The translations under genes were made by a program, and so were the position numbers. DNA of 64,000 nt from Mycobacterium gordonae. Its GTDB lineage: Bacteria > Actinomycetota > Actinomycetes > Mycobacteriales > Mycobacteriaceae. The first letter of the stretch is position 1, and every line of letters starts with the position of its first letter. Positions 9,387-18,949 of this stretch are shown in pieces. Location of the stretch: the NCBI RefSeq assembly GCF_001417955.2, contig NZ_LKTM01000024.1, positions 46,721 to 110,720 of the forward strand, read 5' to 3'. A model generated the notes under the pieces. The model saw only the letters and a program-made list of their open reading frames with translations. It searched no databases and was not told where the DNA came from.

Positions 9387-10310
9387 TCAGCTCAGTTCGG
9401 CGCTGATATAGCTGACAGTGTCGCGGAACCGCGCCAGAATCTCATTGTCCGGCAGCACAAAACCGTACTGGGCGTACACCTGCTCGGTCGGGTAACGGGT
9501 GACTGACCAGCCGGCGGCGGTCAGGTAGTCCGCGGCCTGCTGACGCTCGCCCATCCATACCAGCTCGGCGACGTCGATATCCAGCCCGTGCTTGCGCCAG
9601 CCGGCACGCATGTTCCGGGCACGTTCGTCGGTGAAGACGCTCATGTCGCTGATGTTCTCCGTCGCCAGCCGGCTGCCCCGTGCACTGAGTGCGGTGATGT
9701 TGTCCAACAACCGGTCCTGAGCTTCCGGCGGGAGATAGGGGAGCAACCCTTCGGCGATCCACGCGGTCGGTTCAGTGGTGTCGAACATGTTGTCACACAA
9801 GGCCTTCGGCCAGTCCTCGCGGAGGTCGATGCCAACCGGACGCCGCTCGGCGGCCGGTTCTTCGCCGATCTGGGCCAGGGTCAGGCTCTTGAAGGTGATG
9901 ACCTCGGGCTGGTCGACCTCGAACACCACCGTGCCCTCCGGCCAGGACAGGCGGTACGCCCGCGCGTCGAGTCCGGCGGCCAGGATCACCGCCTGGCGTA
10001 TGCCATCCCTGGTTGCGGCGGTGAAGAAGTCGTCGAAGAACCGCGTGCGCACCGTCATCTGCTCGCGCCGCTGTTGATACGTCATCGGCATTTCGTCGTC
10101 TTCGAGCGGTATTTCGCCGTCCAGCATGCGGGTGAAGAACGGATGCCCGACGGCGCGCACCAGCGGTTCGGCGAATCGATCGTTCAGCAGGGGATCCGGT
10201 TCGCGGGAGGCCAGCGCCCGGGCGGCCGCGACCATGGTCGCGGTGGCCCCGACGCTGGAGGCGAGGTCCCAACTGTCCCCATCGGCGCGCGCCGAACCAA
10301 ACGATGACAT
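9387..10310 (-). CDS. SAM-dependent methyltransferase, TIGR00027/LCM-like family
   Basis: A 307-residue protein of the mycobacterial putative O-methyltransferase family related to leucine carboxyl methyltransferase. The family hallmarks are an N-terminal [15 protein letters not shown] stretch (18-32), [13 protein letters not shown] (39-51), the SAM-binding motif [14 protein letters not shown] (108-121) and the acidic EVDQPEV (131-137). Slow-growing mycobacteria carry many paralogues; substrates are mostly unknown. Its start overlaps the open frame upstream of the CitE-like gene, but the chosen CitE start at 10418 leaves about 107 nt between them. Confidence 0.88.
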   Translation of the reverse strand: MSSFGSARADGDSWDLASSVGATATMVAAARALASREPDPLLNDRFAEPLVRAVGHPFFTRMLDGEIPLEDDEMPMTYQQRREQMTVRTRFFDDFFTAATRDGIRQAVILAAGLDARAYRLSWPEGTVVFEVDQPEVITFKSLTLAQIGEEPAAERRPVGIDLREDWPKALCDNMFDTTEPTAWIAEGLLPYLPPEAQDRLLDNITALSARGSRLATENISDMSVFTDERARNMRAGWRKHGLDIDVAELVWMGERQQAADYLTAAGWSVTRYPTEQVYAQYGFVLPDNEILARFRDTVSYISAELS

Positions 10311-10417
10311 CCGCTGCTCCCGTCCCGGCCGGCCGTGTCGATACCCTGCTCAGCGTAGCTGCGGTGTGCCGGCCTGGCAGTCCACTGGCGATGCCGGATG
10401 ACATGATGGTCGGCACC

Positions 10418-11302
10418 ATGGCACCGACACTGCGACCCCGCCGATCCGTTCTGTACTTGCCCGGCAACAAGAGCAGGGCCTTGGAGAAGGGGCGAACGCT
10501 GCCGGCGGACGTGTTGATCCTCGACCTCGAGGACGCCGTCGGCCCCGACGCAAAGACCGAGTCCAGGACCGCCGTGTGTGAGGCCGTGTTGTCCGGAGGT
10601 TACGGACCCCGCGAAGTTGTGGTGCGCATCAACGGTTTGGACACCGACTGGCACGATGACGACCTGGCCGCCGTGGCGCGTACCAATGCCGATGGGGTTT
10701 TGGTGCCGAAAGTCGAGTCACGCCAACAGGTTCACGATCTGGTCACCGCGTTGGGCGCCCTGGGGGCGCCGGAATCGCTGCAGCTGTGGGTGATGGTCGA
10801 GACACCCAGGGCTTTCCTGCGGATCGAGGAGATCGCCTCGGCGAGCGATCGCTTGGCGGCCCTGGTGGTAGGCACCAACGACCTCGTGAACGAGTTGCAC
10901 GGCCTGCACGTACCCGGTCGCGGTCCCGTACTGCCGGCATTGTCAATGGCTGTACTCGGTGCCCGAGCGGCCGGAAAGGTCGTCCTGGACGGAGTGTTCA
11001 ACGACATCACCGACGAGGACGGCTTCGTAACGGAGGCTAGGCAGGGGCGGGAGATGGGTTTCGACGGGAAAACGTTGATCCACCCGTCGCAGATCGCCCC
11101 GGCCAACGACGCGTTCGGCCCGTCGGAGAAGGAGCTGGCGCACGCCCGCAAAGTCGTGTCGGCCTACGAGGAGGCCCGATCCGCTGGACGCAGCGTCATC
11201 ACGGTTGACGGTCGCATGATCGAAAACCTGCACGTACGCGACGCCCAGCGGATCCTCGCTCTGGCCGATCTGATCTCCGAGCTGCAGGGAACTAACGGCT
11301 GA
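10418..11302 (+). CDS. HpcH/HpaI aldolase, CitE-like CoA ester lyase
   Basis: A 294-residue TIM-barrel protein of the CitE family, which cleaves or hydrolyses acyl-CoA esters such as citramalyl- or malyl-CoA using Mg2+. Visible signatures are [17 protein letters not shown] near the N-terminus, [14 protein letters not shown] (metal and CoA contacts), and [16 protein letters not shown] in the middle, with a late KTLIHPSQI motif. I chose ATG 10418 because family homology begins at [10 protein letters not shown]; the frame is open further upstream to 10304. It converges on the PPE gene with an 11-nt overlap. Confidence 0.85.
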   Translation: MAPTLRPRRSVLYLPGNKSRALEKGRTLPADVLILDLEDAVGPDAKTESRTAVCEAVLSGGYGPREVVVRINGLDTDWHDDDLAAVARTNADGVLVPKVESRQQVHDLVTALGALGAPESLQLWVMVETPRAFLRIEEIASASDRLAALVVGTNDLVNELHGLHVPGRGPVLPALSMAVLGARAAGKVVLDGVFNDITDEDGFVTEARQGREMGFDGKTLIHPSQIAPANDAFGPSEKELAHARKVVSAYEEARSAGRSVITVDGRMIENLHVRDAQRILALADLISELQGTNG

Positions 11303-11696
11303 TGTGCAGCGGCCCGATGCCGATCAGGTGATCCCCGCGCAGCCCGATCCCGATGTTGTAGTCACCGGTGTTGAGCAGGCCCTGGTTGAAGTTGCCCTCG
11401 TTGCCAATCCCCAACAACTGCAACGGCCCCACGGGCAGACCACTGTTGCCGATGCCCTGGTTGACCAGACCCAGGTTCAGTGAGCCGCTGTTCCAGGCCC
11501 CGACGTTCTGAAAGCCGGTGTTGGACAACCCGACATTCTCGATGCCGTCATTAGCGATCCCGAACCCGCCGAAGGTGCTGATCGGATCGGTCGGGGTGAA
11601 GTGCGGGCTCACATTGCCGAATCCCAAATTCAACGTCCCGGTGTTGAGCACCCCGATATTGCCCTCACCGACATTGGCGTACCCGAAGTTCGGCAA
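11292..11696 (-). repeat. Direct repeat copy B inside the PPE gene
   Basis: This segment encodes the fourth MPTR unit (residues 606-739). It matches copy A at 12129-12560, exactly 864 bp away. The unit's amino acids are identical over residues 606-737, and the DNA differs at only one base in the stretches I compared (ATGCCGATCAGG against ATACCGATCAGG). The other two units are clearly diverged, so these two were homogenised recently by duplication or gene conversion. Confidence 0.9.
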
Positions 11697-13511
11697 CGCC
11701 GCCGCCGCAGCAGCCGGCAAGGCACTGCTACTGATGTGCAGCGGCCCGATGCCGATCAGGTGATCCCCGCGCAGCCCGATCCCGATGTTGTAGTCACCGG
11801 TGTTGAACAACCCGGCGTTCCAGTTGCCGTGATTGCCCACACCCAGTGCACTGAGGAAGCTCAGCGGCAACCCCGAATTGAAGGTGCCCGTATTGCCCAG
11901 CCCAATGTTGAAGGTGCCATTGTTGCCGATACCGACATTCTGCGAACCGGTGTTGGCCCACCCCACGTTCTCCAAGCCGTGGTTGCCGATCCCGAACCCG
12001 CCGAAGGTACTGATCGGATCGGTCGGGGTGAAGTTCGGGCTCACATTGGCGATCCCGAGGTTCAGCGTCCCCTCGTTGAAGAACCCGAAGTTGCCCTGCC
12101 CGACATTGCCGTAACCGAAGTTCGGCAACGCCGCCGCCGCCGCAGCCGGCAAAGCACTGCTACTGATGTGCAGCGGCCCGATACCGATCAGGTGATCCCC
12201 GCGCAGCCCGATCCCGATGTTGTAGTCACCGGTGTTGAGCAGGCCCTGGTTGAAGTTGCCCTCGTTGCCAATCCCCAACAACTGCAACGGCCCCACGGGC
12301 AGACCACTGTTGCCGATGCCCTGGTTGACCAGACCCAGGTTCAGTGAGCCGCTGTTCCAGGCCCCGACGTTCTGAAAGCCGGTGTTGGACAACCCGACAT
12401 TCTCGATGCCGTCATTAGCGATCCCGAACCCGCCGAAGGTGCTGATCGGATCGGTCGGGGTGAAGTGCGGGCTCACATTGCCGAATCCCAAATTCAACGT
12501 CCCGGTGTTGAGCACCCCGATATTGCCCTCACCGACATTGGCGTACCCGAAGTTCGGCAACGCGGCCGCCGCGGCGGGCAACAGACCACCGGTCCTCGGT
12601 AGGTGCAACGGCCCGACGCCGATCAGGTTGTCGCCGGTAAGCCCGATCCCGATGTTGTAGTTGCCGGTGTTGAGCAGGCCCTGGTTGAAGCTGCCCGAAT
12701 TGCCGATCCCGAACAACTGCAACGGCCCCAGGGGCAGACCGGAGTTGCCGACGCCGGTGTTGGCCAGACCCAGATTCAGCCTGCCGTTGTTCCAGGCGCC
12801 CACGTTCTGCGAGCCGATGTTGGCCAACCCCACGTTCTCCAACCCGCGGTTGCCGATCCCGAACCCACCGAAGGTACTGATCGGATCGGTCGGAGTGAAG
12901 TTCGGGCTCACATTGGCGATCCCGAGGTTCAGCGTCCCCTCGTTGAAGAACCCGATATTGCCTTCGCCGACATTGCCGTACCCGAAGCTGGGCAGCGCCG
13001 CAGCGGCCGGCGACACCAGTTGCGCCACCGCCGCCGACGCTTCTGCGTGGTAGCCGACCATTGCTGCGACATCTTGAGCCCACATCTCCTCGTACAGGCT
13101 CTCGACCGCCGCGATAGCCGGCGCGTTCTGGCCGAAGATGTTGGACAGCACCAGATTCACCAGTCCGGAACGGTTGGCAGCTACCGCCGCCGGATGCACT
13201 GTCGCCGCCAGGGCAGCTTCGAAAGAGCCCGCCACCGCCTGTGCCTGCGCCGCGGTGCCCGACGCCTGCTCTGCGGCGGCGCTCAACCAACCCGCATACG
13301 GGGCGGCGGTTGCCATCATCGCCTGAGCCGCGGGGCCCTGCCAGGCATCGGCCGTCAAAGCCGACGTCAGAGACGAAAAGGACGATGCGGCGGAGTCGAG
13401 CTCCGACGCCAGGGCGCTCCAGGCGGCCCCAGCTTCCAGCATCGGAGTGGAACCAGCGCCCGTGAACATTCGCCACGAGTTGACCTCGGGGGGCAACACC
13501 GAAAAGTTCAT
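11292..13511 (-). CDS. PPE family protein, MPTR subfamily
   Basis: A 739-residue PPE protein. Residues 1 to about 170 form the PPE domain: PPE at 7-9, [15 protein letters not shown], and the WQG turn at 57-59. Residues 173-739 are four repeats of about 144 residues (173-317, 318-461, 462-605, 606-739) built of NxGxGNxG-type pentapeptides, the hallmark of the MPTR group. Each long repeat contains [18 protein letters not shown] proteins are exported by type VII (ESX-5) systems to the cell surface. No partner PE gene is adjacent. The last repeat lacks the [12 protein letters not shown] linker because the gene ends there. Function unknown. Confidence 0.93.
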   Translation of the reverse strand: MNFSVLPPEVNSWRMFTGAGSTPMLEAGAAWSALASELDSAASSFSSLTSALTADAWQGPAAQAMMATAAPYAGWLSAAAEQASGTAAQAQAVAGSFEAALAATVHPAAVAANRSGLVNLVLSNIFGQNAPAIAAVESLYEEMWAQDVAAMVGYHAEASAAVAQLVSPAAAALPSFGYGNVGEGNIGFFNEGTLNLGIANVSPNFTPTDPISTFGGFGIGNRGLENVGLANIGSQNVGAWNNGRLNLGLANTGVGNSGLPLGPLQLFGIGNSGSFNQGLLNTGNYNIGIGLTGDNLIGVGPLHLPRTGGLLPAAAAALPNFGYANVGEGNIGVLNTGTLNLGFGNVSPHFTPTDPISTFGGFGIANDGIENVGLSNTGFQNVGAWNSGSLNLGLVNQGIGNSGLPVGPLQLLGIGNEGNFNQGLLNTGDYNIGIGLRGDHLIGIGPLHISSSALPAAAAAALPNFGYGNVGQGNFGFFNEGTLNLGIANVSPNFTPTDPISTFGGFGIGNHGLENVGWANTGSQNVGIGNNGTFNIGLGNTGTFNSGLPLSFLSALGVGNHGNWNAGLFNTGDYNIGIGLRGDHLIGIGPLHISSSALPAAAAAALPNFGYANVGEGNIGVLNTGTLNLGFGNVSPHFTPTDPISTFGGFGIANDGIENVGLSNTGFQNVGAWNSGSLNLGLVNQGIGNSGLPVGPLQLLGIGNEGNFNQGLLNTGDYNIGIGLRGDHLIGIGPLHISR
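12129..12560 (-). repeat. Direct repeat copy A inside the PPE gene
   Basis: This segment encodes the second MPTR unit (residues 318-461) and is the near-identical partner of 11292-11696. The unit period is about 432 bp, and the identical copies are two periods apart. The intervening third unit differs through most of its central portion. Confidence 0.9.
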
Positions 13512-13722
13512 CTACCTGTGCCTTTCTCGCCACTGTCGGCCAGTCCGCGAGGCCGCTTTCGCTTGTGATGCGCGAATCTATCCGATGGTGAAACGCTTTA
13601 CATGCTTTTTCGTATTCGATTTATCGATACATACGATCTGCTCACGTAGCCGTAAGGTTCCTCTCAGGTGCTCTAAGCTTTCTCTCAGATATGAGCCCTA
13701 CCGAGGACGGAGCTTTTCGCGG

Positions 13723-13953
13723 ATGACCGAGTCCGTGGTCGTCAAGGTCAAGCCCGGTAGCCGTAAAGGACCCCGCGTCGAAGTCGGGGCGGATGGTCAA
13801 CTGACCATCTATGTCCGGGAGCAGGCGGTGGACGGCAAGGCCAACGACGCGGTCACTCGCGTGCTGGCCGCTTACCTTGACGTGCCGCGGAGCCGAATCG
13901 AGCTGGCCTCCGGAGCAACCTCCCGGCTGAAGCGATTCCGTGTCACCAGGTGA
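13723..13953 (+). CDS. DUF167 (YggU-like) family protein
   Basis: A 76-residue protein matching the small DUF167/UPF0235 family along its whole length: an N-terminal VVVKVKPGSRKGPRVEV strand, then VDGKANDAVTRVLAAYLDVPRSRIELASGATSRLKRFRV, which is the family signature. The ATG at 13723 gives the usual length; the frame is open upstream, but that sequence is unrelated. The fold is known from structural genomics while the biochemical role is not. It converges on the GGDEF gene with a 6-nt gap. Confidence 0.85.
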   Translation: MTESVVVKVKPGSRKGPRVEVGADGQLTIYVREQAVDGKANDAVTRVLAAYLDVPRSRIELASGATSRLKRFRVTR

Positions 13954-13959
13954 GGCCGG

Positions 13960-14889
13960 TTAGTCGGACGGCAGACCGCGAGCCCTCTTCGCCGCATACA
14001 TGTGTTCATCTGCCAGACGCAGCAAATCGTCCTCACCTGCGGCAATACCGGCGCTGAACCCTACCGGGCCGCCGCGTTCGGCCCAATAACGCCGAAGGCG
14101 CTCGACGACGTGTTCGGCCACGGTGCGATCGGCGCCGATCAGCATGAGCAAGAATTCGTCGCCGCCGATGCGGAAGACGATGTCGTCCTTGCGGACCGAC
14201 CAACGCAGCGCGTCCGCGAAGTCGACCAGAAGTTCGTCACCGGCTTCGTGCCCATGGCGGTCGTTGTAACGCTTGAATTGGTCGAGGTCGAGCAACACCA
14301 CAGCCGATTCACTGGCGTGCATCGACAGCCGCGGACCGAGTGTGCTCCGGTCGAGGAGTTGGGTCAGGGCATCGGTCTGTGCGATCTTCTGGAGCAGGGC
14401 GCTCTGCGCTTCGAGCCTGGCGATGAGCCAAGCAGGGACCTCCGCGACGAGCACCCACATGATTGCGGTCAGAACGACTTTCGGCAGGTCGGCCGGAAGA
14501 TGCTTCGAGCCCCCGATCACAAAGGCCACCACGCCCAGTGGGACGAGCGCAAGCGAACACCAGCGCCTGCAGGTGAGTCCGATGAAAGCGAAGGCAATGG
14601 TGATCGTTCCAGGGAAGTCGCGGGTGGCGTGCGAATCGATCACCCCGGCCAGGACCGTGACAATCAGCGACGCCACCGACCATCCGAGGAGCAACCCGCG
14701 TCGTTCCCGCCAACCGAGCAACCACCCGCCCAACAGGGCAAGACCCCCGAGCACGGCCGCGCCGGCGAGCCACCAACGCAGCCGAGTACCAGCGCCGGCG
14801 GCGTAGATGGCCAGCATTGCGAGGTATCCCGCCAGACCGATGACATGCCAGCGCCCCGCTGACGGCTGAGGTTCCACCTGCCAGGGCAC
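13960..14889 (-). CDS. Membrane diguanylate cyclase (GGDEF)
   Basis: A 309-residue protein with about five to six membrane segments (residues about 14-155), a short helix, and a GGDEF domain from about 165. The active-site GGDEF is at 242-246, and the metal-binding region LLDLDQFKRYNDRHGHEAGD at 199-218 is intact. It should make cyclic di-GMP from two GTP. I see no RxxD autoinhibitory site four to five residues before GGDEF. It is convergent with DUF167 and lies just downstream of a cNMP-binding protein on the same strand. Confidence 0.9.
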   Translation of the reverse strand: MPWQVEPQPSAGRWHVIGLAGYLAMLAIYAAGAGTRLRWWLAGAAVLGGLALLGGWLLGWRERRGLLLGWSVASLIVTVLAGVIDSHATRDFPGTITIAFAFIGLTCRRWCSLALVPLGVVAFVIGGSKHLPADLPKVVLTAIMWVLVAEVPAWLIARLEAQSALLQKIAQTDALTQLLDRSTLGPRLSMHASESAVVLLDLDQFKRYNDRHGHEAGDELLVDFADALRWSVRKDDIVFRIGGDEFLLMLIGADRTVAEHVVERLRRYWAERGGPVGFSAGIAAGEDDLLRLADEHMYAAKRARGLPSD

Positions 14890-14926
14890 CTGCCAAGAAT
14901 AAGTGCGGCGACGGCGCCGTACCCGA

Positions 14927-15517
14927 CTATGCCTTGCTGTGCCGTTCGACCCACTGGGACAGTGCGTCCTCCGTCGCCGCCGGAACTCCGACGCCGGCAG
15001 CTTCGGCGGCCTGCTCGAACCGCTCGAGCACGTCGGCCGAAACCGAGACGTTCAGTTTCGAATGCGTCGGCCTGGGCTTGGCCGGCGGAGCCTCCGCCAC
15101 GTGCCGCGCCGCCGTCGCGTCCATCGTTTCCTTCAGCGCGGGCAACTCTTTGACTAGACGCGCGAGATCGTCGCGGTCGATCCGCAACACCTCGGAGGGG
15201 CCGATTGTGGTGACGGTCGCGGAACGCAATTGCCCACGGCGAAGGACAGATTCGCCGATCACCTCGCCAGGGCCCACCACCGCGACGCGGTCCTGACCGA
15301 CATACACGCCGGCCTCACCGCTGAGCAGGATGAAGCAGGCGTCCGACGGCGTCTTCTCACGGATCAGGGGCCAGGGGTTGGACTGCGACGTGTGGCGTGC
15401 CGACCGGACCAGACGCTCCAGATCAGCATCGGAGAACTTCTCGAACGTGCTGAATTCGCGGAGACGCCGGACATCTCGCTCGATGTCGCGCTGCAGTTCC
15501 TCGTCCTCGTCCTTCAT
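14927..15517 (-). CDS. Cyclic-nucleotide-binding protein with ribbon-helix-helix-like tail
   Basis: A 196-residue protein. The first part is a cNMP-binding beta-barrel: FEKFSDADLERLVRSARH, then CFILLSGEAGVYVG, and the phosphate-binding cassette region GEVIGESVLRRGQLRSATV. The usual CRP helix-turn-helix is absent. Instead the last 45 residues (SKLNVSVSADVLERFEQAAE and onward) resemble an Arc/MetJ/CopG ribbon-helix-helix unit, with a Pro/Ala-rich linker between. I chose ATG 15517 because GGAG lies 7 nt upstream; ATG 15544 is an alternative. It is divergent from the kinase-etherase gene and 37 nt upstream of the GGDEF gene. DNA binding is inferred from the tail. Confidence 0.78.
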   Translation of the reverse strand: MKDEDEELQRDIERDVRRLREFSTFEKFSDADLERLVRSARHTSQSNPWPLIREKTPSDACFILLSGEAGVYVGQDRVAVVGPGEVIGESVLRRGQLRSATVTTIGPSEVLRIDRDDLARLVKELPALKETMDATAARHVAEAPPAKPRPTHSKLNVSVSADVLERFEQAAEAAGVGVPAATEDALSQWVERHSKA

Positions 15518-15726
15518 TGCCGGCTCCTGATCGACGGTGATCATGACGTGGTGGAGCCTAACGCGATTTCGGCGCAATTCCGCCGAAGATGATCAGGAAA
15601 GATGGCCGAAAATGGGTAAGCGATGGATCACAGTCTGAGCCGGCTGACGATCCGTCGCGTCCTATGGTCGAATTCCTCTGCGGTGGTAGGGGATACGCCC
15701 ACAGCTCAACCAAGGCGGGGAGGCAC

Positions 15727-17451
15727 GTGAGGCGGCAACCGAATGGCGCGGTGATCCTCGCCGTTGACCTCGGCAAGACATCGTGCCGCGCTGCGGTTCG
15801 CGGCCACACTGCCGTCGGGCCCGGCGCACCGGGGCTTTCGGCGCCCGGCGGGGTGCGGGCCGCCGAGTCCGCGATCCTGGCGGTCGCTCGCGAACTGAGT
15901 CCGGTCGACGAGGTGGTAGTGGGTGCCGCCGGCGCGCTGACGGCACCAGATGCCGCACGGGCGTTGGCTTCCGCACTGCTGAACTCGATGTCGGTGAAGC
16001 GCGTCACGGTCACCAGCGACGCGGTGCTCGCCCATGCCGGCGCGCTGAACGGCGGGCCGGGCGTCGTGCTGGTCGTCGGCACCGGTGTCGTGGCACTCTC
16101 CATCGGCGCCGACGGCACGCTGCGGACCGCTGACGGCTGGGGTGCGTGGTTGGGCGACGAGGGCGGTGGCGCGTGGATCGGTGCGGCCGGCCTGCGGGCT
16201 GCGCTGCGCGCCCACGACGGTCGCGGACCGGCAACCATCCTGCTCGACGCCGCCCGCGCAAGGTTCGGTGCACCGCGGTCCTGGCCCGCGCAGCTCACCG
16301 ACGCTGCAAGCCTGGCGTCTTTCGCGCCTGATGTTCTCGCCGCCGGCAACGACGACGCCACCGCATTGGCGATTGTCAGCGCCGCGGCCGAAGCCCTCGC
16401 CGCAACCGCCCGCGCGGTCTGCGATGGGCCGGTAGCGATGGTCGGGGGACTCGCCGGGTTCGAGTCATTGCGCGACGGGCTCGATCTCCAACCAGCTGCC
16501 GGTGACGCTCTCGACGGTGCGCTGCGACTGGGCAAGATCCACGAACCGCATCTGATCTCCCTGCGGGCAGCCAGCGTCCGGCACCCGCTCGACACGCTCA
16601 GCACCGAGGCTGCACGGCCTGGCCTGGACGACCTCGACACTCGGCCGATCGGCGAGGTCGTCGCGCTGCTCGTCCACTCCGAAGGCGAGGCCCACAGTGC
16701 GGTCGAAGCCGCAGTCCCGCAGATCTCGGCGGCCGCCGAGATGATCGCCGCACGACTGGAACAGGGCGGCCGGCTGTTCTACACCGGCGCGGGGACGCCC
16801 GGGCGGCTCGGTGTGCTGGACGCAGCAGAATGCGGACCGACGTTCGGCACCGACCGCGTGCGTGGCGTAATTGCCGGCGGGCCAAGGGCTTTGACCGACG
16901 CGATCGAGGGCGCCGAGGACACCTTCGATCCGGCCGATCTCGCCGCGCTGACAGCCGCCGACGCCCTCGTCGGGATCACTGCCTCCGGCCGCACCCCGTA
17001 CGTGCTGGGCGCGCTCGGGTACGCGCGATCGCTTGGTGCGCTGACCGTCGCGGTCGTCAACAATCCGGGCGCCCAAGCGTCTGCCGACCTGATGATCGAA
17101 GTGCTCACCGGCCCGGAGGTGCTGGCGGGCTCCACGCGGCTGACCGCTGGAACTGCACAGAAGGTGGTGCTGAACGCCCTGTCGACGAGTGTGATGATCG
17201 CTCTTGGCAAGGCCTACGGACCGCGGATGGTCGATGTGCGGGTGACCAACGAGAAAGTGCGCCGCCGTGCGGTGCGGATGGTCCGCGACGCGGCCGGGGT
17301 CGACGAGGATGTCGCAGCGGTCGCCCTGGAGGCCGCGGGAGGTCACGCCAAGACCGCGATCGTCGCGCTACTGGCCGGCGTCGGCGCGGCCGAGGCGTCC
17401 ATCCGGCTGAACCGGGCGGGTGGCCGTCTGCGCCATGCGCTCCGGAACTGA
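15727..17451 (+). CDS. murQ: Fused amino-sugar kinase and N-acetylmuramic acid 6-phosphate etherase
   Basis: A 574-residue two-domain protein. Residues 1 to about 285 are a BadF/BcrA-type kinase of the N-acetylglucosamine/MurNAc kinase group, with the phosphate loop ILAVDLGKTSCRAAV at the start and VLVVGTGVVALSIGADG later. Residues about 290-574 are MurQ: GRLGVLDAAECGPTFG and EGAED hold the two glutamates used for lactyl ether cleavage, and GITASGRTPYVLGAL binds the sugar phosphate. Together they would phosphorylate and then cleave MurNAc to GlcNAc-6-P and lactate, recycling peptidoglycan. GTG 15727 is chosen because GGGGAGG lies immediately upstream; the frame is open to 15589. MurQ usually has Ser where this protein has Pro (GAGTPGRLG). 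Confidence 0.87.
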   Translation: MRRQPNGAVILAVDLGKTSCRAAVRGHTAVGPGAPGLSAPGGVRAAESAILAVARELSPVDEVVVGAAGALTAPDAARALASALLNSMSVKRVTVTSDAVLAHAGALNGGPGVVLVVGTGVVALSIGADGTLRTADGWGAWLGDEGGGAWIGAAGLRAALRAHDGRGPATILLDAARARFGAPRSWPAQLTDAASLASFAPDVLAAGNDDATALAIVSAAAEALAATARAVCDGPVAMVGGLAGFESLRDGLDLQPAAGDALDGALRLGKIHEPHLISLRAASVRHPLDTLSTEAARPGLDDLDTRPIGEVVALLVHSEGEAHSAVEAAVPQISAAAEMIAARLEQGGRLFYTGAGTPGRLGVLDAAECGPTFGTDRVRGVIAGGPRALTDAIEGAEDTFDPADLAALTAADALVGITASGRTPYVLGALGYARSLGALTVAVVNNPGAQASADLMIEVLTGPEVLAGSTRLTAGTAQKVVLNALSTSVMIALGKAYGPRMVDVRVTNEKVRRRAVRMVRDAAGVDEDVAAVALEAAGGHAKTAIVALLAGVGAAEASIRLNRAGGRLRHALRN

Positions 17452-17476
17452 GACGAGGCTGGATAGAGTTACCGCC

Positions 17477-17734
17477 GTGAACAAGCTCACGGTTGCATTC
17501 CTGGCCACCGCCACCGCTGCGGCGTTGCAGTTGGCGGTCGCGCCCTCGGCTAACGCGAACATCTGTCCCGCCGCCGAAAACGGTGCCTCGGTCAATCTTG
17601 CCGACTGCCCGATCGGCAGCATCGCTGCGGCGGACGCGCTGGACGAGGCGCGACAGCGCTGGCAGGGTCGGCCGCCGTGCTACACCCGTGAGGGTGTGCC
17701 GTACTACACGCCTGGCGACGCACCCTGCGCCTGA
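17477..17734 (+). CDS. Small secreted protein, unknown function
   Basis: An 85-residue protein with a clear signal peptide (MNKLTVAFLATATAAALQLA, cleavage near NANI). The mature part has four cysteines and ends PPCYTREGVPYYTPGDAPCA. GTG 17477 is chosen because it begins the signal peptide; the frame is open upstream inside the murQ end. It starts 25 nt after the murQ stop. This pattern of small exported Cys-containing proteins is common in mycobacteria; no function can be assigned. Confidence 0.72.
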   Translation: MNKLTVAFLATATAAALQLAVAPSANANICPAAENGASVNLADCPIGSIAAADALDEARQRWQGRPPCYTREGVPYYTPGDAPCA

Positions 17735-17820
17735 CGCGGTCAGCCCATCCCGGCCGAACCCTGTACCCAGCTGAAACTTCGGCGCACAATTGGGGTGTCC
17801 GTTTAATCTGGGGAGCCGCG

Positions 17821-18288
17821 ATGAGCGAGCCACTGTACGACTTTTTCGGCGAAATCTTCCGCCGGTATTTCATCCCCGCCATCGACACGTATCCGCGGAA
17901 GGGACGCGCCCTCGTCGGGAAGTTACTGTCGCTGACTGACGACGTCCCGGACCGGCTGGCGCAGAGCCGCTGCGCCGCAGTTGCGTGGGGAAGGGCCGAG
18001 ACCCCTAACGCCAGAATCGCGTCAGAATTGTTCGTCACCACCCAGCACGGACTGATGTACGCTGCCCGGCTGACCGAGTCGCGGCGGGCGCTGTATTACC
18101 TGGCAACACCGCACGGGCTCTTCGATTCGTTCGTCGACCAGGTCGACACTGCCGAATTGCCATCAGAAACAACGGTTTTGGTGGACAACCGGATGGAGCG
18201 CGACCTCGCGTCGGCCCATCCGATGGATGCGGCACTGCGCCGGATCCTCGACGAGCACCTGGCCCTGCGGGTGGATCTGCCGGTCTAG
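17821..18288 (+). CDS. Conserved-looking hypothetical protein
   Basis: A 155-residue protein I do not recognise. It has no signal peptide or membrane segment and no obvious catalytic motif. The N-terminus is aromatic-rich (YDFFGEIFRRYFIPAID). A GGGGAG stretch lies about 6 nt before the ATG, supporting the start. The gene converges on the FKBP lipoprotein gene with a 4-nt overlap (the two stops share CTAG). Confidence 0.65.
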   Translation: MSEPLYDFFGEIFRRYFIPAIDTYPRKGRALVGKLLSLTDDVPDRLAQSRCAAVAWGRAETPNARIASELFVTTQHGLMYAARLTESRRALYYLATPHGLFDSFVDQVDTAELPSETTVLVDNRMERDLASAHPMDAALRRILDEHLALRVDLPV

Positions 18289-18917
18289 CTCGAGGCGCTG
18301 AGGATCTTGATGGCGAAGATGAGCGTGTCGCCGGGCCGGATGCCGGCACTGGGCTGACCGTCCGGATAGCCGTCCGCCGACGTCATGGCGACGGCGACCG
18401 TCGAACCGACCTTCTGGCCCGCGATGGCCTTCTGGAAGCCGGGCACGACCCCGGTGAGCGGGAAGTCAACCGGGGCACCGCGTTCGTACGTCGTGTCGAA
18501 CACCGACCCGTCGCGCCCGTTGACGCCCATGTAGCAGACGGAAACCCGAGCCGTATTGGAGACCACCGGACCATCTCCGGCGCGCAGGGTGTGCACCTGC
18601 GTTTGAGCGACACTGAACGGCGCCGTGACAGTCACCCGCGGTGCGGTCGCATCCGTAGAACCGGTCACCGCGACGCTGCCGGTGGTGCCGGCCAACGTCC
18701 ACTCGGGTGTGCCGCCATTCTGCGGCGCGACCGTCGGGCAGGCGCCGACATTCACCGCCGTCGCGGGCGCGGAGGGGCGCGTGTACAAGTCGGAGATCGA
18801 TGCCGTACTCGACGACGAAGACGACGTGTTCGTGGGGGAGCCGCACGCGGTGACCGTCAGAAGTGAAGCGGCGCAGGCGGCGAGCGCGAGGGTCGGAGAC
18901 ACCCGAGAAAGATTCAC
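18285..18917 (-). CDS. FKBP-type peptidyl-prolyl isomerase lipoprotein
   Basis: A 210-residue lipoprotein. A signal sequence ends in the lipobox LTVTAC (Cys25), followed by a Ser-rich linker (residues about 27-40). The C-terminal half is an FKBP fold: RVSVCYMGVNGRDGSVFDTT, APVDFPLTGVVPGFQKAIAGQ and IRPGDTLIFAIKIL, as in family members that catalyse cis-trans proline isomerisation. It should sit on the outer face of the cell membrane. GTG 18917 is chosen because it gives the signal peptide. It follows a methyltransferase gene by 32 nt on the same strand. Confidence 0.85.
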   Translation of the reverse strand: MNLSRVSPTLALAACAASLLTVTACGSPTNTSSSSSSTASISDLYTRPSAPATAVNVGACPTVAPQNGGTPEWTLAGTTGSVAVTGSTDATAPRVTVTAPFSVAQTQVHTLRAGDGPVVSNTARVSVCYMGVNGRDGSVFDTTYERGAPVDFPLTGVVPGFQKAIAGQKVGSTVAVAMTSADGYPDGQPSAGIRPGDTLIFAIKILSASS

Positions 18918-18949
18918 CGCTGCCACGGTACAGAAGCCGCCTTGAACGC

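Noticed and set aside
11601..13568. Several long frames antisense to the PPE gene
   Set aside because: They repeat with the same 432-bp period as the PPE repeats and have no starts or motifs; they are shadows of repeated DNA.
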